From NCBI GenBank assembly GCA_012840355.1, contig DULN01000004.1:78941-142940 (forward strand): 64,000 nt of DNA. Direction: 5' to 3'. The DNA is from Clostridiales bacterium (GTDB taxonomy: Bacteria > Bacillota > Clostridia > Oscillospirales > CAG-272). This document shows, in pieces, positions 8,719 through 16,955 of the stretch (position 1 is the first letter of the stretch; each line of letters opens with the position of its first letter). A program made the translations under genes and the position numbers. Under the pieces are notes generated by a model, which made no database searches, was not told where the DNA came from, and was given only the letters and a program-made list of their open reading frames with translations.

Positions 8719-9527
8719 AAAAGACAAGGCTAACAGAGTCGTTCTCGCGCGGCAAGGCATTCGTCGGCTATGTCACTTGCGGCGACCCGGACATGGATAC
8801 GACTTTTGAGGTGGCGCGCGTGATGCAGGCGGCGGGCGCGGACATAATTGAGCTTGGGATACCGTTCTCCGACCCGACCGCTGAAGGGCCGGTTATAATG
8901 GAGGCGAGCATGCGCGCGCTGGCGGCGGGCGCGACGACCGAGGGGGTGCTCCATCTCGCGCGCCGGCTCCGTGCCGAGGGCGTCACAATCCCTATCGCGT
9001 TTATGACATACGCTAACGTCGTCTACTCTTACGGCATCGAGCGGTTCGCCGCTCGATGCGCCGAGGTGGGCGTAGACGGGCTTATTTTGCCCGACGTGCC
9101 GTTTGAAGAAAAAGAAGAGTTCGCGCCGGCATGCCGCGCGCATGGCGTCGATTTTGTACCGCTCGTCGCGCCGACCTCCGAGGGTAGGATTGCCGCTATC
9201 GCGCGCGAGGCTGAGGGGTTTGTTTACATCGTCTCCTCGCTCGGCGTGACAGGCATGCGCGACCGGCTCGACGGCAACATACCCGAAATGGTGCGGCTTG
9301 TGCGGCAGGCGACTTCCCTGCCCTGCGCCGTGGGGTTCGGCATAAAGTCGCCCGAGCAGGCGGCGGCGGTCGTCGGCGCGGGCGGATACGCCGTGCCAGG
9401 CGTGTGCTACCCCGACGGCGTCATCGTGGGCAGCGCTATTGTCGACATCATAGCGCGGCATGGCAAAAACGCGCCCGCGGCGGTCGGCGAGTTCGTTCGG
9501 GCAATAAAAGAGGCTATCTCAAAATAG
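8715..9527 (+). CDS. trpA: Tryptophan synthase alpha chain
   Basis: Cleaves indole-3-glycerol phosphate to indole and glyceraldehyde 3-phosphate and passes indole to TrpB. The 270-residue TIM barrel shows [17 protein letters not shown] with the catalytic Glu and Asp, [10 protein letters not shown], and [12 protein letters not shown]. Last gene of the operon; a strong terminator follows 22 bases after the stop. Confidence 0.97.
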   Translation: MKKTRLTESFSRGKAFVGYVTCGDPDMDTTFEVARVMQAAGADIIELGIPFSDPTAEGPVIMEASMRALAAGATTEGVLHLARRLRAEGVTIPIAFMTYANVVYSYGIERFAARCAEVGVDGLILPDVPFEEKEEFAPACRAHGVDFVPLVAPTSEGRIAAIAREAEGFVYIVSSLGVTGMRDRLDGNIPEMVRLVRQATSLPCAVGFGIKSPEQAAAVVGAGGYAVPGVCYPDGVIVGSAIVDIIARHGKNAPAAVGEFVRAIKEAISK

Positions 9528-9548
9528 CGCCCTGCGGTGGTTAAAGCA

Positions 9549-9582
9549 AACAGGCGCCCTTGTGGGGCGCCTGTTGTTTTTT
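9549..9582 (+). terminator. trp operon terminator
   Basis: AACAGGCGCC (9549-9558) pairs with GGCGCCTGTT (9566-9575), then G and six T. Confidence 0.92.
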
Positions 9583-9627
9583 GCCGCCAGTTATGCTATC
9601 ATTACCGTAGCTTGGGAGGGATAGCCG

Positions 9628-10224
9628 ATGGGCAAGATAATTTGGATTAACGGCGCGTTCGGCGGCGGGAAGACACAGACGGTTGGCGAGCTTCATAGAA
9701 GGCTTCCGAGCTCGTTTATTTACGACCCCGAAAACTTCGGTTTTTGGATGAGGAAAAACGAGCCGAGGGAACTTTTCGCCGAGGATTTTCAGGACGTTCC
9801 GCTGTGGCGCGAGGTGACCGTGGCGATGCTTTCGCGCATCGCGGATGGATATTCCGGCGCGATACTCGTACCGATGACATTGACGAAGCGTGATTATTAT
9901 AACGAGATTTTGGGCAAGCTGCGATCCCGCGGCTATGACGTGGCGCACGTGCAGCTTGTCGCCTCGCGGGAAACGCTTATAAGCCGGCAGCGCTCGCGGC
10001 TTGACGGCAAAAACAGCTGGGCGTATAGGCAGCTTGACCGCTGCCTTAAGGCGTTCGGCGACCCGCATTTTGAAAACAAAATCCAAACCGACGGGCTAAG
10101 CATCCCCGAGGTAGCCGAGCGAGTGGCGGAGGTTTGCGGGCTTACTCTTTTACCGCGGCAGAAAAGCTTTATCAAACAGAAGCTCGCCGAGATTCGAACC
10201 TCGCTTGGCGCTATCAGGCGGTAA
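9628..10224 (+). CDS. tmrB: TmrB-like P-loop ATP-binding protein
   Basis: A 198-residue protein closely resembling Bacillus subtilis TmrB, the ATP-binding tunicamycin-resistance protein: it opens with IIWINGAFGGGKTQT (Walker A, GAFGGGKT), followed by YDPENFGF, VPMTL and GKNSWAYRQLDRCL. TmrB is thought to bind tunicamycin at the membrane; here no membrane segment is obvious, and a general small-molecule kinase role is possible. GGGAGGGAT precedes the ATG. It stands alone behind the trp terminator. Confidence 0.85.
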   Translation: MGKIIWINGAFGGGKTQTVGELHRRLPSSFIYDPENFGFWMRKNEPRELFAEDFQDVPLWREVTVAMLSRIADGYSGAILVPMTLTKRDYYNEILGKLRSRGYDVAHVQLVASRETLISRQRSRLDGKNSWAYRQLDRCLKAFGDPHFENKIQTDGLSIPEVAERVAEVCGLTLLPRQKSFIKQKLAEIRTSLGAIRR

Positions 10225-10235
10225 AGCGCCCTGAT

Positions 10236-11216
10236 TTAAGAGTTGTTGTCAATATACTGCTTTATTAGCGAGAGTATCTCCATAGTGCAGTCAACTTTGC
10301 GGTTGAATTTGTATTTTCTGTTCTTTGAAAAATAGTTAAAATAACCCCAGGGGTCTTTGACCTGCGGGCCCCAGTCCCAAAGCCCGTCCTCGCTGCGATT
10401 GCTTATAAGCCAGTCGACTGCGCCCGAAAGGAAGAGCGCCGAGCCGCGGAACATGTTTATGTAGTTGAAAGTGTACATCCAGCGGCGGGTTTTCTCGTAG
10501 TAGAAGCTATCGGGCAGCTTGCCCGGCGTTTTATCCCAAAAGTGACCGCGCTCGTTTGCATGTCCGCCATAATGGCGCAGCATCGCCTCTTCAAGCTCGG
10601 GCGGGATGTTCTCTCGCCGCTTCAGCAGCAAGCTAACTTGCATCGGCACGAGCCTGTCCTCGCGCGTGCCGAACACTTCATGCTGGGCGGCCCGCTCGCG
10701 CTCGTACGAGTACTCTCCCCCCTCAAACGCGCGCTCCGCTATGTAGAGCCATTCGTAATATGTCTGGTCGCACAAGGGGTTATTGGGCTCTATCGCCTCG
10801 AGCAGGTTGCATACTAAAGCCTTACGGGACGGAATGACGCGCTCGTTTGTCGGGCGGATTTTTTCCTTTGCCGTGCCGAGGAGAAAGCCCTCAAGGTACT
10901 CCTTCGCCATAAAAAGTATGTCGCGGTCGTCCTTCCCGAGTCCAATATACAGGCAGCGGCTTATGGCAACCGCTGAGGTTGGAAACTTGGCTTTAACGGT
11001 ATAGTCCTTAGACTCGAGCGGGCCCCAGCCGCCGTCGGCGTTTTGGGTTTGGTAGAGCTCCTCGACTATGTCGCTGTAGAGGAACGCTCGGTACAGCTCT
11101 TCGGGCGCTTTTTTGCCGAGCAGCTTTGTGAGTATGCAGTACCGCACCGCCGGGTACTCGCACTGCTCGTAAAGGCACATGGCGGCGGACTCGAGAAACT
11201 CGCGGGACGGAAACAT
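10236..11216 (-). CDS. Unknown protein, probable alpha-toroid fold
   Basis: 326 residues, no signal peptide or membrane segment. I do not recognise a named family. Two short segments, NADGGWG (about residue 59) and SEDGLWDWGPQVKDPWGYF near the C-terminus, resemble the QW/DGGWG repeats of squalene-cyclase and prenyltransferase alpha/alpha toroids, and the protein is otherwise helical. The DXDD protonation motif of class II cyclases is not seen, so an enzymatic cyclase role is not supported. AAGGAAGG lies before the ATG. It is divergent from the HAD gene at 11320 with about 100 bases between. Confidence 0.75.
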   Translation of the reverse strand: MFPSREFLESAAMCLYEQCEYPAVRYCILTKLLGKKAPEELYRAFLYSDIVEELYQTQNADGGWGPLESKDYTVKAKFPTSAVAISRCLYIGLGKDDRDILFMAKEYLEGFLLGTAKEKIRPTNERVIPSRKALVCNLLEAIEPNNPLCDQTYYEWLYIAERAFEGGEYSYERERAAQHEVFGTREDRLVPMQVSLLLKRRENIPPELEEAMLRHYGGHANERGHFWDKTPGKLPDSFYYEKTRRWMYTFNYINMFRGSALFLSGAVDWLISNRSEDGLWDWGPQVKDPWGYFNYFSKNRKYKFNRKVDCTMEILSLIKQYIDNNS

Positions 11217-11319
11217 GCTTTCGTCCTTCCTTTGCTATTGCATATTTTAATTGAGTGGGTATTATTTTTATATGGATTGGCAGCCATTTGTATTTTATCA
11301 TAAACTTGCGAGGCTTAAA

Positions 11320-12024
11320 ATGAGGTATGAAAATATAACCGGCATATTTTTCGACGTCGGCTGGACGCTGCTCGGACCGCGCTACGGGAACTGGGCGTAC
11401 AACACGGCGAAAATGCACGAGCTTATGCATTCGGAGCTGTTTTTGTCTATCCCTGAGGAGCGGCGGCGGGAGGTGTTCGCCCACGCGCAGCGGTTTTTAG
11501 AATCACACCTTTTGGTCGGCACCGAAGAGGAAGAGCTTGCGATAAACCGCGAGTTTTTTAGCATTATCGCGCGCGGGCTGCCTGAGCTTGGGCTGACCAA
11601 CAGCGACGTGGGGGAAATCGCGCGAGACAAGGTCTACAATATGGAAAACTACTTTTATTTCGACGACGCGGCGCCGCTGCTTTCCGAGCTGCGCGGCAAA
11701 TACAAGCTCGGCGTCATATCCGACACCTGGCCGTCGATTTGGCGGATGCTCGACTACGGCGGGCTTACGGGGTTTTTTGACAGCTTCACGTTCAGCTGCT
11801 TTGTTGGCGCGTGCAAGCCAGACCGGCTCATATACGAGGATGCGCTCAAAAAGCTCGGCGTGCCTGCCGAAAAAACGATTTTTGTCGACGATTTTGAGCG
11901 CAACCTCGACGGCGCGGCGGCGCTTGGTATAAATCCCGTGCTTATCACCTACAAGCCCGGCGCCGTGCCGAGCGAAAAGTACCCAAATATCGCGAGGATT
12001 TCGGAGCTGATAAAGCTTTTATAA
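11320..12024 (+). CDS. HAD-family hydrolase
   Basis: A 234-residue haloacid-dehalogenase-type phosphatase. Motif I is FFDVGWTLL; the second Asp of the usual DxD is replaced by Trp (DVGWT), which is known in some HAD subgroups. Motif II is GVISDTW, and the CKPDRLIYEDALKKLG to IFVDDFERNLDGA stretch supplies motifs III and IV. A helical cap lies between residues 15 and 100. ATG at 11320 is preferred over the upstream in-frame ATG at 11272 because GCGAGG precedes it and motif I then sits at the usual distance. Substrate unknown. Confidence 0.85.
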   Translation: MRYENITGIFFDVGWTLLGPRYGNWAYNTAKMHELMHSELFLSIPEERRREVFAHAQRFLESHLLVGTEEEELAINREFFSIIARGLPELGLTNSDVGEIARDKVYNMENYFYFDDAAPLLSELRGKYKLGVISDTWPSIWRMLDYGGLTGFFDSFTFSCFVGACKPDRLIYEDALKKLGVPAEKTIFVDDFERNLDGAAALGINPVLITYKPGAVPSEKYPNIARISELIKLL

Positions 12025-12087
12025 TTGGGAAGTTTTTTGAAAAGTTTGCTAAAACCCCTTTAATACATTAAGGTATTGGGGCTTTTC

Positions 12088-12107
12088 CCTTACCCAAGCG
12101 GCGGCTT
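12088..12107. repeat. Dispersed repeat copy B
   Basis: CCCTTACCCAAGC plus GGCGGCTTAG, matching copy A for over 20 bases before diverging. A weak form of the associated hairpin (GGGAAGTTTTTTGAAAAG and CCCC) lies upstream at about 12027-12057. Located between the HAD gene and the promoter at 12133. Confidence 0.55.
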
Positions 12108-12132
12108 AGTAGATACGCCTCTCGTCACCGTA

Positions 12133-12161
12133 TTGACGGCGGTTGTTTTGAGCATTATAAT
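12133..12161 (+). promoter_or_regulatory. Promoter of the oxidoreductase gene
   Basis: TTGACG (12133-12138), 17 bases, TATAAT (12156-12161), 46 bases before the ATG at 12208. Confidence 0.8.
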
Positions 12162-12207
12162 GACAAGTAATACCGGGAATATTTCCCGCTCGTCGGAGGG
12201 ACGGATT

Positions 12208-13449
12208 ATGGCGAAACTTAAAGTCGGCGTGTTCGGCGCCGCGCGCGGCCGGACGATGATTTACCAGCTGTACAATCACCCCGACGCCCAGCTTGTCGCT
12301 GTCTGCGACAAATACCGGCCGCTTCTCGACCGCTGCGCCGAAGAAGCGAAAGACCGAGGCCTTAAAATCGGCCTATACGAGAGCTTCGACGATTTTATCC
12401 AGCACGACATGGACGCCGTCGTGCTCGCCAACTACGCAAACGAGCACGCGCCGTATGCTATAAGGCTGCTCGACAGCGGGCGTCACGTTATGAGCGAGGT
12501 GCTCACCGTCGCGACGCTCGACGAAGGCGTAAGGCTAGCCGAAGCCGTCGAGCGCAGCGGCAAAGTCTACGCCTATGCCGAAAACTACTGCTATTTCAAC
12601 ACAACCGCTGAAATGCGCCGCCGTTACAGGCGCGGCGACGTAGGCGAGCTTGTGCACGCCGAAGGCGAGTATATCCACGACTGCTCCTCGATTTGGCCGC
12701 AGATTACATACGGCGAAAGGAGCCACTGGCGCAACCGCATGTGCTCGACCTTCTACTGCACACACTCGCTCGGGCCTATAATATTTGCCACGGGACTGAG
12801 GCCTGTGCGCGTCACCGGGTTTGAAAGCCCGAACCTGCCGTTTATGCGCAACCTCGGCTATATCGGCGGCACTCATGGGATTGAACTTGTAGAGCTTGAG
12901 AACGGCGCGACTGTTAAAAGCATCCACGGCTTCCTCAAGCGCGAGCCGGGCTCGATAAATTATCAGATGTACTGCACCAAAGGTTCGATGGAAACCGACC
13001 GTTGGGAAAACGGCAAGCTTCACGTCTATATCGAAGGCGAGCGCAACTGCGTCGGCGAGCATTTCGCCTATGTGCCGTCGTTTGACGACGAGGCGGCGAA
13101 AGGCGCAGGCCACGGCGGCAGCGACTTTTTCACGATGCACTACTTTATTCGCAAAATACTCGGCGACCCCGAAGGCGAGGCTAACTCTATCGATATTTAC
13201 ACGGCGCTTGACATGTGCCTTCCGGGCATACTTGCGTTCCGTTCAATTAAGTCGGGCGGGCAGCCGCAGGAGGTGCCAAACTTCCGTGACCCGGCGGTCC
13301 GCGAAAAGTACCGCGGCGACACCTTCTGCTGCTTTTCAGAGATTGCGGGCGATATGTACGCCTCGCCCTCGCCCGACGGCAACGAGGACGTGCCCGACTC
13401 GGTATACGAGGAAGTCCGGCGCAAGTGGCTCGCCGGGGAGCCGGGATAA
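12208..13449 (+). CDS. Gfo/Idh/MocA-family oxidoreductase
   Basis: A 413-residue NAD(P)-dependent oxidoreductase, probably acting on a sugar or cyclitol. The N-terminal Rossmann fold starts KVGVFGAARGRTM, with AVVLANYANEHAPYAIRLLDSG and HVMSEVL in place of the usual EKP motif (EKP replaced by SEV), which suggests an altered active site. The C-terminal alpha/beta domain follows. ATG at 12208 has GGAGGG nine bases upstream; an upstream in-frame ATG would run through the promoter and repeat. The PPOX-like gene follows after 21 bases, so the two are probably co-transcribed. Confidence 0.85.
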   Translation: MAKLKVGVFGAARGRTMIYQLYNHPDAQLVAVCDKYRPLLDRCAEEAKDRGLKIGLYESFDDFIQHDMDAVVLANYANEHAPYAIRLLDSGRHVMSEVLTVATLDEGVRLAEAVERSGKVYAYAENYCYFNTTAEMRRRYRRGDVGELVHAEGEYIHDCSSIWPQITYGERSHWRNRMCSTFYCTHSLGPIIFATGLRPVRVTGFESPNLPFMRNLGYIGGTHGIELVELENGATVKSIHGFLKREPGSINYQMYCTKGSMETDRWENGKLHVYIEGERNCVGEHFAYVPSFDDEAAKGAGHGGSDFFTMHYFIRKILGDPEGEANSIDIYTALDMCLPGILAFRSIKSGGQPQEVPNFRDPAVREKYRGDTFCCFSEIAGDMYASPSPDGNEDVPDSVYEEVRRKWLAGEPG

Positions 13450-13470
13450 TATACAAAAGGAAGTATAAAA

Positions 13471-13884
13471 ATGCAGAAAGCTGAAACCAGTATCGAAACC
13501 GTATGCTCACTGCTGAAGCAGTGCGGGACCTATTATCTTGCGACGACCGACGAAGACGGCAAGCCACGTGTCCGCCCGTTCGGCACAGCCCATATTTTTG
13601 AGGGCAAACTCTACATCCAGACCGGCAACTTCAAAAAGGTTTACCGTCAGCTTAAAAATAACCCTTATGTCGAGCTTAGCGGAATGCTGGACAAAAGCCG
13701 CTGGTTGCGCGTCGAGGCTAAAGCCGTCGAAGACGGGCGCAAAGAAGCCAAAGAGAGCATGCTTGAAGCATATCCTGAGCTGAAAAGCATCTATAACACC
13801 GAAAACACCGCGGTATTCTACCTCACCGAGGTAACCGCGACGGTGTGCTCGTTCACCGAGCCGCCGAAGGTGTACAAGTTCTAG
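13471..13884 (+). CDS. Pyridoxamine 5'-phosphate oxidase-like flavoprotein
   Basis: A 137-residue split-barrel protein. YYLATTDEDGKPRVRPFG is the typical FMN-binding strand pair of the PPOX-like/NimA group, followed by KLYIQTGNFKKVYRQLKNNP and VELSGM. Such proteins bind FMN, F420 or heme and reduce small molecules; the substrate cannot be told. AAAGGAAG precedes the ATG. It shares a transcript with the oxidoreductase and is closed by the terminator at 13912. Confidence 0.85.
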   Translation: MQKAETSIETVCSLLKQCGTYYLATTDEDGKPRVRPFGTAHIFEGKLYIQTGNFKKVYRQLKNNPYVELSGMLDKSRWLRVEAKAVEDGRKEAKESMLEAYPELKSIYNTENTAVFYLTEVTATVCSFTEPPKVYKF

Positions 13885-13911
13885 CCGGCGCCAGCCGCGG
13901 CAAATAATTTG

Positions 13912-13938
13912 CGGGGAGTTTTCGCTCCCCGTTTTTTT
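13912..13938 (+). terminator. Terminator after the PPOX-like gene
   Basis: CGGGGAG (13912-13918), loop TTTTCG, CTCCCCG (13925-13931), seven T. Confidence 0.9.
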
Positions 13939-13964
13939 GCGTGGCTTTTTTGTGACTTAATCCC

Positions 13965-13993
13965 TTGAAAAGCGGTAGGGTTAGGTGTATTAT
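13965..13993 (+). promoter_or_regulatory. Promoter of the FMN reductase gene with nearby palindrome
   Basis: TTGAAA (13965-13970), 17 bases, TATTAT (13988-13993). A perfect ten-base palindrome GCGTATACGC at 14012-14021, just after the expected start of transcription, could be an operator. Confidence 0.55.
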
Positions 13994-14125
13994 ATCCATA
14001 GAATACAAAAAGCGTATACGCGTTAATAATACGTTTACGGCGAATATATAAAATATGCTTTTTTATCCCATGCAATTGGTATAACATATCAATAAGGAAT
14101 GAATTTCCGCCGGAGGTGGAACCTG

Positions 14126-14695
14126 ATGGAGAAAAAGAAACTGCTGATTGGCGTTATAGTCGGCAGCTTGCGCCGGGGAGCTTACTCGAGGGCGATTGCA
14201 AACGCGCTTTGCGAGCTTGCGCCAGAGGGCCTTGAGCTGAAGTTTGTTGAGATTGGCGACCTGCCGCTTTATAACGAGGACCTTGACGAAGATAATAATG
14301 TGCCCGGGCCATATACCCGTTTCCGCGGCGAGATTGCAGCCTGCGACGGCTTCATCTTCGTCACGCCCGAGTATAACCGCTCGATTCCCGCGGCGCTGAA
14401 GAACGCGCTCGACGTCGGCTCGCGCCCGTATGGCCAAAATAAGTGGGACGGAAAGCCGGGAGCTATCGTCTGCACTACGCCGGGCACGCTTGGCGCGTTC
14501 GGGGCAAGCGTGGCGCTGCGGCAGCCGATGAGCTTCCTTAACATCCTCCTCTTGCAGCAGCCTGAAGTATATATCAGCCGAGTGCACGAGCTGCTCGACG
14601 AAAAAGGCAAGCTCATAAACGAGTCAACTCGCGAGTTTTTAAGGTCGTTCCTTCTTGCGTTTGAAAAGTTCGCGTTTAAGATTGCCTCAAAGTAA
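14126..14695 (+). CDS. NADPH-dependent FMN reductase
   Basis: A 189-residue flavodoxin-fold quinone or azo reductase. GVIVGSLRRGAYSRAIANAL is the phosphate loop for FMN, and FVTPEYNRSIPAALKNALD the conserved flavin-contact motif. ATG at 14126 is chosen for its strong GGAGGTGG site; the longer in-frame start at 14099 adds residues not found in the family. Single gene with its own promoter and terminator; likely reduces quinones or other electrophiles. Confidence 0.92.
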   Translation: MEKKKLLIGVIVGSLRRGAYSRAIANALCELAPEGLELKFVEIGDLPLYNEDLDEDNNVPGPYTRFRGEIAACDGFIFVTPEYNRSIPAALKNALDVGSRPYGQNKWDGKPGAIVCTTPGTLGAFGASVALRQPMSFLNILLLQQPEVYISRVHELLDEKGKLINESTREFLRSFLLAFEKFAFKIASK

Positions 14696-14711
14696 GCGCA
14701 CCTTAGTCCAT

Positions 14712-14746
14712 ACGGGGGAGAATTTACTTCTCCCCCGTTTTTTTTT
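14712..14746 (+). terminator. Terminator after the FMN reductase gene
   Basis: ACGGGGGAGA (14712-14721) pairs with TCTCCCCCGT (14729-14738), followed by a run of T. Confidence 0.92.
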
Positions 14747-14832
14747 GCGGGCTTTTAGGCTTGTTAAAGCATTTATTCGGCGCCGGCGCTATATACCGTG
14801 TTTTTCGGCGGCTTTCCGGCGGGCGCACTGGT

Positions 14833-14861
14833 TTGGCAAACCGGCAGAAGGCTCATATAAT
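14833..14861 (+). promoter_or_regulatory. Promoter of the repeat-domain gene
   Basis: TTGGCA (14833-14838), 17 bases, TATAAT (14856-14861). Confidence 0.75.
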
Positions 14862-14912
14862 GGAAATGGCGGCATTTATGCCGCAATAATAAAAAATCAA
14901 AGGAATGGTAAT

Positions 14913-15788
14913 ATGCCACCGATTAATGATATATTTAAACTTAAAGCATCGGACCCCATTACTCTTGAAGAAGGCGGCGAAGCTGCGGCTAACTTAGCTC
15001 TTGATGCAGCCGAACAGATTAATGCCGGCTCTGTACAGGGCGTCGTTTATGACGAATCGGCGCAGCCAATTGAAGGCGCAACGGTTAAGCTCCTAAACGA
15101 GGATTTAGAGCCGCTATTCCACACCGTCACGGATAGTAACGGCCAATACTCGTTTTTTGATATACCTGACGGCAGTTATTATGTAACCGCAACGTTTGAT
15201 GGCTATATAGCCGCCAATCCCCTCCTGGTCGAGGTTGAGGGGGAAATTGTTGAGCAAGATATTACTCTCAGCGTAGACGAAAAAGCGGGTCAAGCCAAGA
15301 TTTACGGCACCGTTACCGAGGACGGCACCGGCACGCCGATCGAAGGCGCCGTTGTGTTGCTTTATCTTGATCCCGGCGGCGGCGCCGACTACCAGTTCGT
15401 TTCGGGCACCGTAACCATTGAAGACGGCGAGTATGTATTTGAAAACCTTGATAACCCCGCCACCTATCAGCTTCGTGTTTATAGACCCGGATACTTTACG
15501 AGCGATTATTTTGAGATTGAAGCCGACGCGGGCGAAATATACCAGCAGCTTGTACAGCTTGTGCCCGACCAGAATGCCGGTGCCGGCACTATAAGCGGCG
15601 TAATTACCGAAGACGACGGCACCACCCCGATTCCGAACGCATTTGTCGGGCTTTACAGTGCAACCGGCGGGGCTGCCGAGGAACTTATTATGGTGACCTA
15701 TACAAACGATGAGGGATTTTATCTTTTCGTAGGCGTTGAGGAAGGCGATTATATAATCAAAGCCAAGGCATCTGAAACGACGGTGTAG
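14913..15788 (+). CDS. Carboxypeptidase-regulatory/Cna-B-like repeat protein, probably 5' part of a split gene
   Basis: 291 residues with an N-terminal acidic helix (about 1-45) and then three similar beta-sandwich repeats at about 47-125, 128-220 and 225-291. Each repeat has the pattern GxVxxxxxxPIxGAxVxL...T..NGxYxFxxxxxGxYxV. The third repeat is cut short after GDYIIKAKASETTV. There is no signal peptide, odd for a domain usually found outside the cell. AAAGGA precedes the ATG at 14913. The sequence continuing the third repeat and adding a fourth is found in another frame at 15793-16125, so one ancestral gene seems to be broken by a frameshift. Confidence 0.75.
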   Translation: MPPINDIFKLKASDPITLEEGGEAAANLALDAAEQINAGSVQGVVYDESAQPIEGATVKLLNEDLEPLFHTVTDSNGQYSFFDIPDGSYYVTATFDGYIAANPLLVEVEGEIVEQDITLSVDEKAGQAKIYGTVTEDGTGTPIEGAVVLLYLDPGGGADYQFVSGTVTIEDGEYVFENLDNPATYQLRVYRPGYFTSDYFEIEADAGEIYQQLVQLVPDQNAGAGTISGVITEDDGTTPIPNAFVGLYSATGGAAEELIMVTYTNDEGFYLFVGVEEGDYIIKAKASETTV

Positions 15789-15792
15789 TATC

Positions 15793-16125
15793 ATGACCCG
15801 TGATATACTTGTCGCAAGCATGCGGTTTAGGATAAAAAAAGGAAAAGATGTCACGGTAAATTTAACGATTAGACAAGATTATGCCTCGCTTGCGGTCTGC
15901 GTAGTGCTTCGCGGCAGGCTTTCCGGCACTTTCTCCGGGATACCGGTAAAGCTTGTAGGCAGATGCACCTGCATGAAAGAGTATACCGACCGAGAAGGGT
16001 TTGTTGTTTTTAGTTCGCTTAAGCCCGGTTACTATTGTATTAAAATACCCCGGCTATGCTATTGCCGGAGAGTCGCGCTTTCGCCGGGGGATAACTACCG
16101 CTGTATAATGCCAATTATTCGCTAA
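15793..16125 (+). CDS. Frameshifted 3' part of the repeat-domain gene
   Basis: 110 residues in the +1 frame relative to the preceding gene. RFRIKKGKDVTVNLTIRQD matches the tail of the earlier repeats (compare EVEGEIVEQDITLSVD), and SGIPVKLVG...EYTDREGFVVFSSLKPGYYCIKI is a fourth repeat. The ATG at 15793 has no convincing ribosome-binding site. I infer that this was once continuous with 14913-15788; it may be a real pseudogene, a sequencing error, or a rare programmed frameshift. The C-terminus is cysteine-rich (RCTCM, RLCYCRR). A terminator follows at once. Confidence 0.55.
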   Translation: MTRDILVASMRFRIKKGKDVTVNLTIRQDYASLAVCVVLRGRLSGTFSGIPVKLVGRCTCMKEYTDREGFVVFSSLKPGYYCIKIPRLCYCRRVALSPGDNYRCIMPIIR

Positions 16126-16135
16126 TGCATTATAG

Positions 16136-16165
16136 GCCCGGGAACAGTGCCCGGGCTTTTTGTTT
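16136..16165 (+). terminator. Terminator after the repeat-domain gene
   Basis: GCCCGGG (16136-16142), loop AACAGTG, CCCGGGC (16150-16156), then TTTTTGTTTT. Confidence 0.92.
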
Positions 16166-16215
16166 TATAGTTTTTAGAGAGCCTAGGGGAACTTTCTTTA
16201 AATAAGTCCACTAAC

Positions 16216-16244
16216 ACAAAAAGCGTCCCGCAATCGCGGAACGC
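16216..16244 (-). terminator. Terminator of the murA-HAD transcript
   Basis: On the minus strand GCGTTCCGC pairs with GCGGGACGC around a four-base loop and is followed by TTTTTGT. It lies 28 bases beyond the HAD stop. Confidence 0.85.
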
Positions 16245-16271
16245 CGGTTGTTTGCTTTATGGTATGTACAA

Positions 16272-16937
16272 CTATTTCTGCGCGCCGAAGATTTCAGCCA
16301 CAATCATCGGCAGCCCGAATAGGTCGCCCGTCACGCGGTCGGCGCCGGCTTCGAGCAATGCCGCCTCCCCAAACGAGGTCGTCACTGCGACCGCAGCCAT
16401 TCCCGCGGCTTTCGCGGCTATGACGCCCGAGACCGCATCTTCGACGACAAGCGAGAGCGCCGGTTCTGCGCCCGCCTTCTCCGCCGCTTTGAGAAATATA
16501 TCCGGCGCGGGCTTTTTGCGTTCCACGTCGCTGCCGGTCACAATAGCGGCGAATATTGACGTGTCGACGCCAATCTGCCGCAGATTGCACTCGACTTTTA
16601 TTATATCCGACGCAGACGCTACCGCTAGCCGATAACCTGCGCCATGTAGCTTTGACAATACCGGCTTTGACCACGGGAACACCTTCACCCACTCGGCGGC
16701 GCGCTTGATGTAGATTTCATACGCGCGCGCCTTCATCGACGGGTCATACTGCGCGCCGTATTTTTCGCAGACACCCGCGATGAACTTGTCGTCGCCCATG
16801 CCGGTGAACGGCTTGAAATCCTCGTATTTTGCAAGAATGCCCCGCTCCTTTAGGGCCTCTAGCGATGCGTATGTTATGGCGGGCTCGGAGTCTACGAGCA
16901 CGCCGTCCATGTCAAATATTATTAGCCTTCCTTGCAT
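16272..16937 (-). CDS. Beta-phosphoglucomutase-like HAD phosphatase
   Basis: A 221-residue HAD enzyme. Motif I FDMDGVLVDSEP has the canonical DxD, motif II lies in VASASDI, and GSDVERKKPAPDIFLKAAE with VVEDAVSGVIAAKAAGM gives motifs III and IV. The helical cap of the beta-phosphoglucomutase subfamily is present; sugar-phosphate or nucleotide-phosphate substrates are equally likely. It follows murA by 18 bases on the same strand and ends at a terminator, so it is probably co-transcribed with murA. Confidence 0.88.
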   Translation of the reverse strand: MQGRLIIFDMDGVLVDSEPAITYASLEALKERGILAKYEDFKPFTGMGDDKFIAGVCEKYGAQYDPSMKARAYEIYIKRAAEWVKVFPWSKPVLSKLHGAGYRLAVASASDIIKVECNLRQIGVDTSIFAAIVTGSDVERKKPAPDIFLKAAEKAGAEPALSLVVEDAVSGVIAAKAAGMAAVAVTTSFGEAALLEAGADRVTGDLFGLPMIVAEIFGAQK

Positions 16938-16955
16938 ATTCCTGTGTTTTTAACT

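Noticed and set aside
12076..12207. N-terminal extension of the Gfo/Idh/MocA gene
   Set aside because: The upstream start lies before the promoter and within repeat copy B; ATG 12208 has a strong ribosome site and fits the Rossmann start.
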